32,263 nucleotides of DNA from a virus. The stretch lies in IMG/VR virus record IMGVR_UViG_3300021085_000122, positions 1-32,263 of that record; one strand, given 5' to 3'. Below, in pieces: positions 21,815 to 29,286 of the stretch (its first letter is position 1; each line of letters opens with the position of its first letter). The position numbers were made by a program, and so were the translations under genes. The notes beneath the pieces were generated by a model. That model searched no databases. It was not told the DNA's origin and saw only the letters and a list, made by a program, of their open reading frames with translations.

Positions 21815-23223
21815 TATGTATTTCCTAACGGATTTTTCTGTGCAGGTATAGTTCTAGTATTACCTTGTCCATTTTCGTTATAGTTATTTACAATTTGATT
21901 AGCAATGCCAATTAACTTTTGATTGCCGTTTTCAATTCCGGCGTCTACAGCTTCTAATAAATTTGCTTGCTCAGTAGCATTTAAATCATCAAATGATGTT
22001 AAATTGTTAGCTGCTTGTTCGTCGATTGTAGTTAATGCTCCAATTGCTAATGCTTTTTTAGCAACTGCTTCTTTTAACTCTATATCCGAATTTAAAGAAT
22101 CTTGTAGTTCAACGGGTGGATAAAATTTATTTTCTTTTTGGGTAGTAACTGCAACAGCTTCTGTAATTTCTGATCCAGTGCCGCCACTTTTAGGAAAATT
22201 TGTATTTGCTAATCCACTTACATTTGTGCCTGTTGCTGTTCTAATAGTTTTCCCTGCAACCTGAAATGCTTCGTTACGTACACCTTCTTTTGTAAGTTTT
22301 TTAGCGTTCTTAACAGTACGTGCTGCTGTAAGTAAAGTGCCTAAGTCTGCCTTGCCACCTGCAATATCGCCTAGTATACTTGTGCCGCCTGCTAATACAC
22401 CAGCACTACCAAATAAACTTGCTGCACTTCCTGCTGAAATAGGACTTGGAGTATTATCATAATGCTCGACTCCAAAGCCTTTAGGTGTTGATCCTTCTTT
22501 AACTGCTCCGTCTGCGTAAAATACAGTTTCATATGCAACAGTCATTTGATTTTGTACTGGTTCTGCTGATGCACTGTTATCTAGACTGTCGTGTTGCCAA
22601 GACTCGATAAGCGGATTAACTAGAGTCATTGTTAAGTATTGATGTCTTGCTAATTGACTTATTTGTATACTAGTAAAGAATGGCTCGTATGCATCGTTAT
22701 CAAAACCAAATCTATTTTTGTTTGCATCTGAGCCTTTGTAAGAGTTAAATCTGTCATATGCTCTGTCAGTTTGATTAGGTGCTCCTGCACCATCTCTACT
22801 ACCATATGTTCCGTCTGCGTAATAATAGTTATAATAAGCAGTCCATAATTGAGTAACTATACTAGCATTGTCATCGTGAAACGTAATATTTACAGGATCA
22901 TAATCTATTCGAGTCTGTAGGTTCTTTTTTCGATTGTATTTGTTTTTAGTTTCAACACTAATTTTGTAACTAGGTAAGTCAACTGATTTTACTAACATGC
23001 TAACTTCATTTGAGTGTTTTTGCACCCACTGCGGTAATATCTTGTTAACTACATTTTCGTTAAGATTAAGTGTTACATGATATAGAAATTTTTGTTTTGG
23101 TGCAAGACGAAACTCGTTGTCTACATATAAACGAGCAGCGTGTGTGTAGTCGGCCATGTTGCCTTTTGGGCTTAATGCTCCATTTACTACGTTGTCTAAG
23201 AAACCTGTGAATATACTTGCCAT
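21814..23223 (-). CDS. Second tail-tube-like protein (gp48/gp54-like baseplate-tube candidate)
   Basis: A 469-aa structural protein. Residues 1-240 look like a tail-tube fold: KFLYHVTLNLNENVV, then VSMLVKSVDLPSYKISVETK, YNRKKNLQTRIDYDPVNITF and HDDNASIVTQLWTAYYNYYY, and finally MTVAYETVFYADG. The order strand - LPSYK - DPVNITFHDD parallels that of tube proteins. The C-terminal half is Ala/Gly/Ser-rich (SPISAGSAASLFGSAGVLAGG), probably helical or flexible. In T4 the tube-fold proteins beside gp19 are gp48 and gp54, which cap and nucleate the tube on the baseplate; this one may do the same. It begins 5 nt after a GATAAATA octamer, with no ribosome binding site. Confidence 0.78.
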   Translation of the reverse strand: MASIFTGFLDNVVNGALSPKGNMADYTHAARLYVDNEFRLAPKQKFLYHVTLNLNENVVNKILPQWVQKHSNEVSMLVKSVDLPSYKISVETKNKYNRKKNLQTRIDYDPVNITFHDDNASIVTQLWTAYYNYYYADGTYGSRDGAGAPNQTDRAYDRFNSYKGSDANKNRFGFDNDAYEPFFTSIQISQLARHQYLTMTLVNPLIESWQHDSLDNSASAEPVQNQMTVAYETVFYADGAVKEGSTPKGFGVEHYDNTPSPISAGSAASLFGSAGVLAGGTSILGDIAGGKADLGTLLTAARTVKNAKKLTKEGVRNEAFQVAGKTIRTATGTNVSGLANTNFPKSGGTGSEITEAVAVTTQKENKFYPPVELQDSLNSDIELKEAVAKKALAIGALTTIDEQAANNLTSFDDLNATEQANLLEAVDAGIENGNQKLIGIANQIVNNYNENGQGNTRTIPAQKNPLGNT

Positions 23224-23228
23224 ACTAA

Positions 23229-23236
23229 TATTTATC
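23229..23236 (-). promoter_or_regulatory. Late-promoter octamer GATAAATA
   Basis: Minus-strand octamer 5 nt (TTAGT) before the ATG at 23223, placed just after the gp19 terminator. It opens the tube-like - 121 aa - gp4 - sulfotransferase operon. Confidence 0.6.
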
Positions 23237-23260
23237 CAATGAGATAAAGTACGTATATAA

Positions 23261-23282
23261 AGAAAAAGGGAGCAATGCTCCC
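23261..23282 (-). terminator. Rho-independent terminator after gp19
   Basis: On the minus strand GGGAGC-ATT-GCTCCC (23282-23268) forms a 6-bp GC-rich hairpin followed by TTTTTCT (23267-23261). It lies 32 bases past the gp19 stop codon and separates the sheath/tube unit from the next late unit. Confidence 0.88.
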
Positions 23283-23314
23283 TAATTCAATCGACTGTGT
23301 GACTAATTTAACTT

Positions 23315-23953
23315 TTAGCTTGCGCCTGTAGTTGATGCAATAGCTGCTACACTTCTGCCAATAGCAGTACCAACTCCGCCGCCTGATGCGCCTTGAGTTT
23401 GTATAGCATTATCGTACTTAATAGTAAGTGCTACTGTAACTGGTTCGTTAGCACTATATGCTAATGAGTTATAGTTTGCACTTTCTAAGTAACAACCGTA
23501 AAGTTCAAATGTGTCTAATGTTTCTGGTGCGTAGTTACCGTTACCACCGTCTAGAATTTCAATTCTAGTTACAAACTTATAATCAATTCCGCTTGCTGCA
23601 CTTGACTGTTCCATAAAGTCAAACTGTCTTTGTAGTTGTTCACCAACTAGCTTTTGAACAGCACCAGTAGCATCGTCTCTTAAAGTTAATGTAATAGCTT
23701 CCCAGGTATGTTTACCTGCAAGATAAACTCTTGAGTTGTATACGTCAACAGTCATTGTCTCGAAGCTTACGTTTGGTCTAGTAACATCCTGTACCTGTTT
23801 AGTTAGTTCAGTTACTTCTCCTGCGCTTACACCAAAGTTTTCCAGTGACACTCTAAAGCGATACTGGAGTTTTGGCATGAGCAACCCTTGTGTAGAGTTG
23901 CTTGCGTCAGAAGCTAACGGAACTGTGATTTTTGATAATGATGAAATAGCCAT
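23315..23953 (-). CDS. 19: Tail tube protein gp19
   Basis: gp19 hexamers stack to form the inner tube through which DNA passes. The 212-aa protein has the tube-fold order: PKLQYRFRVSLENFG at the start, then VTELTKQVQDVTRPNVSFE, YNSRVYLAGKHTWEAITLTLRDD, FVTRIEILDGG, LDTFELYGCYLES and VTVALTIKYDNAIQTQG. These correspond to NLFQVEISYLG, KATALPAG, RKINVAGDRTFDDWTVTVMND and QTFEVTLALDYWE in T4 gp19 (163 aa). The extra length is at both ends. It lies directly downstream of the sheath gene, as in T4. AGGAGC precedes the ATG, with a late octamer upstream. Confidence 0.93.
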   Translation of the reverse strand: MAISSLSKITVPLASDASNSTQGLLMPKLQYRFRVSLENFGVSAGEVTELTKQVQDVTRPNVSFETMTVDVYNSRVYLAGKHTWEAITLTLRDDATGAVQKLVGEQLQRQFDFMEQSSAASGIDYKFVTRIEILDGGNGNYAPETLDTFELYGCYLESANYNSLAYSANEPVTVALTIKYDNAIQTQGASGGGVGTAIGRSVAAIASTTGAS

Positions 23954-23979
23954 TTAATTTGCTCCTAATTTGTTATATA

Positions 23980-23987
23980 TATTTATC
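23980..23987 (-). promoter_or_regulatory. Late-promoter octamer GATAAATA for gp19
   Basis: Minus-strand octamer in the gap after the sheath gene. The 26-nt gap to the ATG at 23953 contains AGGAGC. A separate promoter fits the large amounts of tube protein required. Confidence 0.6.
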
Positions 23988-23990
23988 AAT

Positions 23991-26900
23991 TTACAGTCCT
24001 GCTATCTCACCAGTGTTTTTCAAGCGTAGCGGAATGTAAATAAATTCTACTGCTTTAACTGGTTCAATTGCTATATCTAAATACATTTCATTTCTGTCAA
24101 TTCTTGCTGGTGTGTTATTGCTTTCGTCACATACAACTAAGAAGTCATATAATGCTCTTGCACCCACTAGCTCTAGACATAAACTCTCTGCTGCTTGTTT
24201 GATTTGATCACGTGTGATCTTGTCATTTGGCTCAAAGATATATGGTTTAGCAAGTTTGTTAAGTTGGCTACGTAAGTAGATAACCAAACGTGCTACGTTG
24301 ATTCTGTCTAATGAACTCGAACCTCTTGCACGAGTCTTTTGACCGTAGTTAACAAGTCCTGCTCCATTAATAAATGTAATTGGGTTAACTGCTGATGTGT
24401 AAAGTGTATCACGTTGTCCTTCGTTAAGTGCAATACTTACGAATTCGCCCTCAGCACTCACATAACCTGTTGCTGAAGCATTGTTAACACCACCTCGTCT
24501 TGTACCTGCCGGTGCAAACCATGGGTAACTAACTTGATCACTTAATGCAATAGTTCTTAGCATCATGTGACTTGGTGGAACAACTACATTGTTACCTGCA
24601 TTATCACTTGTGAATCCTGCTGGATAAAATACACCTAAGTATTCATCTCTAGTAACAAGACCGTCGTCGTTATCTTCAACTGCTAGATTTACGTTTGTTG
24701 CCCATTCATTTAATGAAGTTGCATCTGGTGTTAATCTAAATGGTGAGTCACCTATAATAAATGCACTCAATCCTCTGTCAAAGTTAAGACTTACCATTTC
24801 TCCAATTAGTTCTGGATATCCTGGTGTTGCCATTACGTTAAACACTTTTGACTCATCATCTCTAATTTCGTCATTTGAGTTAACTGTTGCTTGTAACTGT
24901 TGTACAACAACCTTGCGTTGTGCATGACGTCCAAAAGATCCGCTGCCGTCTGCTTGGTTAGCTGATTCTGTAACCCAACGGTCTGTACTATAAGCACTCA
25001 TGCTTACATCGCCCATTCTTGGATTATCAGCAGTAACATCAACATAGTTACGTACATATTTCTTAACATTAAATCCACTTCTACGTAGATTCCATAACAT
25101 CATACCTTGTGGATATAGTGCTGGATCTGGAGCGTCTGCATCTAAGTGATCACTTTCTAGTAATTCACTAATAGTTGCTTCGCCTGCGCCACCGTCAGTA
25201 TTCCAACGTGCGTCTGCAAATAAAATACCGTCTTCAGTAGTTTGGTCGCCTTTGTCAATTAAGTCCCACTTAACAGTATCGCCGTTATAACGATAAATTG
25301 TTGGATAATTTTCTAAGTCTGCTGTACTAACCCAAATATCATTTGCGCCTGGTGTTGATGGAGCAGTAGCTGAAGTTTTAATTGTTGCACTTGAATATAA
25401 TGTGTTATAACCTACCCAAGTTGTGCCATTATGTGCCATAATGTCTACTTCGTCAACTACTGAACTATACCATAATGTACCGTCTGCTGTTGTTGATGTT
25501 GGAGCATTTCCTGATATCGATGATGCTGCTAAACTTACAACTGCCCAGTTAGTAATTTTATTAGCTGGAACAAATCCAATTAATGCTAAAGCACCGCCTG
25601 TATCAGTTATTCTAATATCGCCACCTAGTTTGTGTGAAATTATAACTTTGTTGTTTGCATCTACTGAAGCAACAATGTTTGTAGCTCCTGCACTGTTAAT
25701 TGCATCAGCAATTACATCTGCGTCTGTGGATGCGCCTGTTGCTACTGCACTTATTGCTCTTTCAACACCTGTTGCACTGCCTGCTACTGTTTCAGATAGC
25801 GTAAACGTATATGTTTGTGCTGTAAGTTGTGTTGCAACTGCATTTGATGTCTGCGATGATACACCTGATGCGCTTCTTCTATATATTTTAAAGTCGCCTA
25901 ATGGTGCTGATGCTTCACTCCAGTTAGACTGGATATAAAGATCGCCTACTGCTAGGTTATTTCCGCCGCCAACTCTATCTAATGCTGCTAATGCTGATTC
26001 ATTGTCTGCATAAATTGGTGCTGGAACTAAGTCCCATAATTCTGTAGCTGCATTCCAAGATTTAACTCTCCAACGTGCTCCGCTATTTGGTTCAGTAGTT
26101 TTGATCCAAATACTTCCTGATGGACGAGTGTCTGTTCCTGATGTTTTATACTGCGGTACTCCTGTATGTGGAGCAATAGCTACTTTAGGAACTGCATATG
26201 TTCCGATAGTAATTCCTAGTGTGCCTTCTAAATCATTATTACCTGCTTTAACTTCAATTGTAGTGTCAGTTGAACCAGTATTTAAAATAGCAAGTTGATC
26301 GTTAATATTAGCTAAACTTACACCAGTACCAGTTAGTACAGTATTACCGTTTGAAACAATATCACTTAGTGTAGTTGCTGCGCCGCCTGAAGCTGCTGCT
26401 GTAATTGTATAGTCTGATCCTGCAACATCAATTATAAATGTGTCAGTGTCAAGTAATCCACTTGTAACTGCTGCTGTACCAAGTACTGACGGAGTTGATC
26501 CAATCCAGTCACTTGTTCCAACCTTTACCCAGTTACCTAAATAATTTTTCTTGTAAATTGCATATGATGTAGTCTGTCCTGCAACAATAGCATAGTCACC
26601 AATTGAACCAACTGACCCTTTTGGAACGCCGTCTGTTAGTTTTGCTGCATCTGTAATAACTATTGGTGTTTGAACGCCAAAGCTCTGTCCGCCTGCTGTA
26701 GTTGCTGCTTCGCCATTCCACTCAAAAATGCCAAAAGCTGAAGAAGCTGTGTCTACCCAAAGTGCGCCGTCTGCTGGATCGCCTGCTGGTGCATCTGCGG
26801 ATGCTTGTAGTGCTCCTAAGTCTACGTCTGCTCTAACAACCCATGCTCTGTTGCTAACACCTAATAGTGAATAAGCAGCTTGTAAGCCGTATTCATTAAG

Positions 26901-27164
26901 TTCGCCTGCATGTATTGGATTGTTGTTGTTATCAGTATAAAATACTGGGTCGCCAAATGTTTCTGTCAAATCGCGCTGTGATGTAAGTAAGTAAGGTTTT
27001 CCTGCATTTGCTTTCAGTGTTCCTGCAGCAGTACCTGTGCCAGCGCCATTAGTTTTATTTGCGGCGGAGGCTACGAAAATCATTGGAACTGTACCTGGTT
27101 CAGCGGGTGTATAAAAACTTTCGTCTACTACGCTAACCTGTACGCCTGGTGATGTTAGTGCCAT
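23991..27164 (-). CDS. 18: Tail sheath protein gp18, enlarged by repeated modules
   Basis: gp18 forms the contractile sheath around the tube. The 1057-aa protein starts with ALTSPGVQVSVVDESFY and FVASAANKTNGAG, typical of sheath N-termini. The conserved C-terminal half (from about residue 690) contains GYPELIGEMVSLNFDRGLSAF, SHMMLRTIALSDQVSYPWFAPAGTRRG, INVARLVIYLRSQLNKLAKPYIFEPND and AVEFIYIPLRLKNTGEIAG. T4 gp18 is 659 aa. The excess lies between about residues 120 and 640: at least five copies of a short module of the form DGxLWVxT...IxxWNGxxW (near 124-151, 345-380, 401-430, 551-586, 599-637) plus two longer Ser/Thr/Ala/Gly-rich units (about 235-320 and 450-530). These should be displayed on the outside of the tail. 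AGGAGA precedes the ATG. Confidence 0.95.
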   Translation of the reverse strand: MALTSPGVQVSVVDESFYTPAEPGTVPMIFVASAANKTNGAGTGTAAGTLKANAGKPYLLTSQRDLTETFGDPVFYTDNNNNPIHAGELNEYGLQAAYSLLGVSNRAWVVRADVDLGALQASADAPAGDPADGALWVDTASSAFGIFEWNGEAATTAGGQSFGVQTPIVITDAAKLTDGVPKGSVGSIGDYAIVAGQTTSYAIYKKNYLGNWVKVGTSDWIGSTPSVLGTAAVTSGLLDTDTFIIDVAGSDYTITAAASGGAATTLSDIVSNGNTVLTGTGVSLANINDQLAILNTGSTDTTIEVKAGNNDLEGTLGITIGTYAVPKVAIAPHTGVPQYKTSGTDTRPSGSIWIKTTEPNSGARWRVKSWNAATELWDLVPAPIYADNESALAALDRVGGGNNLAVGDLYIQSNWSEASAPLGDFKIYRRSASGVSSQTSNAVATQLTAQTYTFTLSETVAGSATGVERAISAVATGASTDADVIADAINSAGATNIVASVDANNKVIISHKLGGDIRITDTGGALALIGFVPANKITNWAVVSLAASSISGNAPTSTTADGTLWYSSVVDEVDIMAHNGTTWVGYNTLYSSATIKTSATAPSTPGANDIWVSTADLENYPTIYRYNGDTVKWDLIDKGDQTTEDGILFADARWNTDGGAGEATISELLESDHLDADAPDPALYPQGMMLWNLRRSGFNVKKYVRNYVDVTADNPRMGDVSMSAYSTDRWVTESANQADGSGSFGRHAQRKVVVQQLQATVNSNDEIRDDESKVFNVMATPGYPELIGEMVSLNFDRGLSAFIIGDSPFRLTPDATSLNEWATNVNLAVEDNDDGLVTRDEYLGVFYPAGFTSDNAGNNVVVPPSHMMLRTIALSDQVSYPWFAPAGTRRGGVNNASATGYVSAEGEFVSIALNEGQRDTLYTSAVNPITFINGAGLVNYGQKTRARGSSSLDRINVARLVIYLRSQLNKLAKPYIFEPNDKITRDQIKQAAESLCLELVGARALYDFLVVCDESNNTPARIDRNEMYLDIAIEPVKAVEFIYIPLRLKNTGEIAGL

Positions 27165-27206
27165 TATATATCTCCTATAATATTTTGTTTGAGCGTTTGT
27201 TACATG

Positions 27207-27214
27207 TATTTAGC
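27207..27214 (-). promoter_or_regulatory. Late-promoter octamer GCTAAATA for gp18
   Basis: On the minus strand, 42 nt before the sheath ATG, with AGGAGA in the leader. It is divergent from an identical octamer on the plus strand at 27270-27277. Confidence 0.6.
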
Positions 27215-27269
27215 ATATAGGAAAGAAAAGGTGCTGATATATACCCATAAAAAGGTATCAAAAAGGTGA

Positions 27270-27277
27270 GCTAAATA
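27270..27277 (+). promoter_or_regulatory. Late-promoter octamer GCTAAATA for the HNH gene
   Basis: Plus-strand octamer followed by CAAT and the ATG at 27282, a 4-nt gap with no ribosome binding site in it. The purine run AAAAAGGTGAG lies upstream of the octamer and would not be in a transcript started there. If the RNA starts further upstream, GGTGAG could serve as a distant ribosome site. Confidence 0.5.
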
Positions 27278-27281
27278 CAAT

Positions 27282-27617
27282 ATGAGACCATTATGCCGAT
27301 GCGGACAGCGTCCAGCTGCTATAAATTATAAAAAAGGTAAAAAAGTTTACTACAGAAGCCTATGCGAAAGATGTTTACGCAATGGATTAGGACACGGTAT
27401 TCCTAAATGGAAACAACGAGGGTATGAGAAAAAAGCCAGTTGTGAAAAATGCGGATTTAAGTCAAAACATCCTGAACAGTTTAATGTGTTTCATATAGAC
27501 GGTGATTTAAATAACTGTCGCCCTAACAACTTAAAAACGATTTGTGCTAACTGTCAACGAACACTTCAGAAAGAAGGTAGCCGCTGGAAGCAGGGAGACT
27601 TAATCCCTGATTTTTAA
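27282..27617 (+). CDS. HNH-type zinc-ribbon nuclease-like protein
   Basis: A 111-aa basic protein with two Cys-pair units. The first (CRCG...CERC) is zinc-knuckle-like. The second, CEKCGFKSKHPEQFNVFHIDGD, then NNCRPNNLKTICANCQR, has the HNH pattern: His in FHIDGD, Asn in RPNNL, and a C-x2-C pair at each end. The last catalytic His seems replaced by Gln (CANCQR), so the nuclease may be weak or inactive. Proteins of this kind are widespread in marine T4-like phages as small host-like or homing-type nucleases. It is on the plus strand, divergent from the sheath gene, and its 3' end overlaps the convergent kinase gene by 71 bases. Confidence 0.83.
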   Translation: MRPLCRCGQRPAAINYKKGKKVYYRSLCERCLRNGLGHGIPKWKQRGYEKKASCEKCGFKSKHPEQFNVFHIDGDLNNCRPNNLKTICANCQRTLQKEGSRWKQGDLIPDF

Positions 27618-28107
27618 ATAATGTCTGCATTAGTACATGCACATTCTTTTTTAGTCGTTGTAGGTCGCCGTTGTTATCAATTGTATAATTACACATCCAT
27701 TGTTCAATACTCATTGAGCTAGGATCTTCACTGGGCAAATGGTCACTTCTGTCTACCCAAATAGCACAGTCAAATATTTCTTCATTCTGCATTGCAAAGA
27801 ATTCACGCTTGTTACGTAGACCGCAGTAGATGTCGTGTTCGGCAAATAAGTTACGACCTAACCTTGCTAAGTCGTCACTGCAATAATCATGTATCATATT
27901 ATACCATTCAGTACGATGATTATGCCTATCTGCATAGCATTCCTCTTCATTATCATATCCGTACTGATCTTTTAAGTCGTTAAAAATAAACAACTCTGAA
28001 CAAAATTTACTTGATGATTGAAATGTGTATCCGTATGCTTCTAACATCTCACATACAGTATCTTTGCCGTGTCGGCCGTGTCCAACAACTAATAGTTTAG
28101 GTAGCAC
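27547..28107 (-). CDS. Deoxynucleoside monophosphate kinase-like protein (T4 gp1-like)
   Basis: A 186-aa P-loop protein: KLLVVGHGRHGKDTVCEML, with GHGRHGKDT at residues 9-17. The GKDT form is typical of dNMP kinases such as T4 gp1, which phosphorylates dNMPs for phage DNA synthesis. Later features are LARLGRNLF and FAMQNEEIFDCAIWVDRSDHLP, where the lid and Asp-rich base-binding regions would be. It starts at GTG 28107 with GGAG 6 nt upstream, and there is a sigma70-type promoter just before it. The final 23 codons are antisense to the end of the HNH gene. No nucleotide specificity can be read from the sequence; a generic adenylate-kinase-like role is the alternative. Confidence 0.78.
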   Translation of the reverse strand: MLPKLLVVGHGRHGKDTVCEMLEAYGYTFQSSSKFCSELFIFNDLKDQYGYDNEEECYADRHNHRTEWYNMIHDYCSDDLARLGRNLFAEHDIYCGLRNKREFFAMQNEEIFDCAIWVDRSDHLPSEDPSSMSIEQWMCNYTIDNNGDLQRLKKNVHVLMQTLFKNQGLSLPASSGYLLSEVFVDS

Positions 28108-28135
28108 AAATAACTCCTTATTGAATATACTTTAA

Positions 28136-28164
28136 AGTATATACTACATAAGCTATTGTGTCAA
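28136..28164 (-). promoter_or_regulatory. Sigma70-type promoter for the kinase gene
   Basis: On the minus strand TTGACA (28164-28159) and TATACT (28141-28136) are separated by 17 bp, between the 82-aa gene and the kinase. Expected start is about 20 bases before the GTG, which leaves room for the GGAG site. It indicates early expression of the kinase, unlike its structural neighbours. Confidence 0.78.
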
Positions 28165-28167
28165 CCG

Positions 28168-28416
28168 TTAATCGTAGTGTCCGCCCAAAACAGCAACCTT
28201 TTGAATCTCTTCGTGAAAGATTTCTGCTTCACGTTCTTTCCAGGCTTGTTCAAACCCTATTTCGTGAATATAACTTTCGTTATTTCCCCAAAGTCTTTTA
28301 AAGTATGAATCGTAAGTTTTTTCGACTTCTGTGTCGGACCAGGATCTATCAATTAGTTTACCTTTGATGATCCAGTTTAATCGGTTGGCTTCTTTACGCA
28401 CAAATGGACTACACAT
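28168..28416 (-). CDS. Unrecognised 82-aa protein
   Basis: A small charged protein with Trp/Tyr-rich helices (RLNWIIKGKLIDRSWSD, TYDSYFKRLWGNNE, IGFEQAWKEREAEIFHEEI). No family is recognised. Coding status is supported by a strong GGAGG site before the ATG, a late octamer variant upstream, and tight packing between gp13 and the kinase promoter. CCTTGT and ACAAGG flank the leader so that part of the ribosome site could be masked in a 6-bp hairpin, but this is weak. Confidence 0.72.
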   Translation of the reverse strand: MCSPFVRKEANRLNWIIKGKLIDRSWSDTEVEKTYDSYFKRLWGNNESYIHEIGFEQAWKEREAEIFHEEIQKVAVLGGHYD

Positions 28417-28439
28417 TATGGGACCTCCTTGTTGTATTG

Positions 28440-28447
28440 TATTTACA
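28440..28447 (-). promoter_or_regulatory. Late-promoter octamer variant TGTAAATA
   Basis: On the minus strand, 23 nt before the ATG at 28416, with GGAGG in the leader. It keeps the TAAATA core only. Confidence 0.4.
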
Positions 28448-28482
28448 AGGAATTAAAATCGTTAGCGTTAACTTAGGTAGTT

Positions 28483-29241
28483 TTAACCTATTGTGAATCC
28501 GTAGCCTACACCGCCAGCCATTTGACTTGCTACTTCCATTTCAAGTTTTTCCATTTCGGCTTGGGCTTCTGCTTTTAGTGCATCACCATTAAGTGCTGAC
28601 CCGCCTTGTGGTCCTGCAATAGTAGCAAATTTACTACGTGCTTCACCTAGCATATATTTACAACTTGCTAGTGTATAATCTTTAATCCATTGCTTTGCTA
28701 GATAATCATTTAGTAATTCACTATCTGGACGATAGTTATAGCAACGTAGTAATAAAGATTCTTCTGTACGAGGTCGTTGTAATAAGGTTAATTTTTTAGT
28801 TGCGGGATTCCAATTAAATTCAATAAATGATCCAAACATTCTACCTACTAATTCTTGATATTGACTGAATAAATCATATGTAGCTAGTCCGCCCATATTC
28901 GAACTCGACAACAAGTATGTGTTTGTGTATGCCATATTGAATGGTTCAAACAACGTTCCGCCATCGCCGCCACCGGATCTTGATCCGATACTTCTACGAA
29001 ATAACTGACGTACTTCAACTACTTCATCTGGTAATGTATATTCGTTTTGGTCGTTGACTGTAGGCATAAACAAATAGCTTTCTTCTACACTATTGTCTGA
29101 ACGCTGCCTAAATTTAGAAAATGCCTTGGTTAATGCAGTTTCGTAGTGTATAGGGTCTAATTCAACATCAATCATTCCGCCGCCTAGAAAGGCTTCTACA
29201 TAATCAAATACTTCTTGTTTTTGTGTTTGTGCTACTGCCAT
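28483..29241 (-). CDS. 13: Neck protein gp13
   Basis: In T4, gp13 and gp14 form the neck that seals the filled head and joins it to the tail. The 252-aa protein starts VFDYVEAFLGGGMIDVELDPIHYETALTKA and FSKFRQRSDNSVEESYLFM, then YTLPDEVVEVRQLFRR. These are marks of gp13-type connector proteins, which have a helical bundle and a beta-rich domain. The helix WIKDYTLASCKYMLGEARSKFATI is another conserved block. T4 gp13 is 309 aa. GGAGAA precedes the ATG. It is divergent from gp14 across the palindromic promoter at 29261-29281, although in T4 the two genes are co-directional. Confidence 0.85.
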   Translation of the reverse strand: MAVAQTQKQEVFDYVEAFLGGGMIDVELDPIHYETALTKAFSKFRQRSDNSVEESYLFMPTVNDQNEYTLPDEVVEVRQLFRRSIGSRSGGGDGGTLFEPFNMAYTNTYLLSSSNMGGLATYDLFSQYQELVGRMFGSFIEFNWNPATKKLTLLQRPRTEESLLLRCYNYRPDSELLNDYLAKQWIKDYTLASCKYMLGEARSKFATIAGPQGGSALNGDALKAEAQAEMEKLEMEVASQMAGGVGYGFTIG

Positions 29242-29260
29242 TTACTTTTCTCCGTCATAG

Positions 29261-29281
29261 TATTTATCGTTACGATAAATA
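29261..29281. promoter_or_regulatory. Palindromic back-to-back late promoters between gp13 and gp14
   Basis: TATTTATCG-TTA-CGATAAATA is a perfect 9-bp inverted repeat around a 3-bp centre. Each arm is a GATAAATA octamer. The minus octamer (29268-29261) serves gp13 through a 19-nt gap containing GGAGAA. The plus octamer (29274-29281) is 5 nt before the gp14 ATG. Two sigma-factor complexes could hardly bind at the same time, so firing may alternate. Confidence 0.7.
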
Positions 29282-29286
29282 TACAT

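Noticed and set aside
25423-25938. 171-aa open frame on the plus strand inside the sheath gene
   Set aside because: Antisense to a repeat-rich section of gp18; composition follows from the sheath modules and there is no start signal.
28417-28447. Hairpin masking the ribosome site of the 82-aa gene
   Set aside because: CCTTGT/ACAAGG is only 6 bp with a long loop and covers the Shine-Dalgarno only in part; too weak to list as a switch.
29215-29286. Hydrophobic N-terminal extension of gp14 that looks like a signal peptide
   Set aside because: It is antisense to the first codons of gp13 and crosses the palindromic promoter; gp14-type proteins start near MPRLSLYKP.
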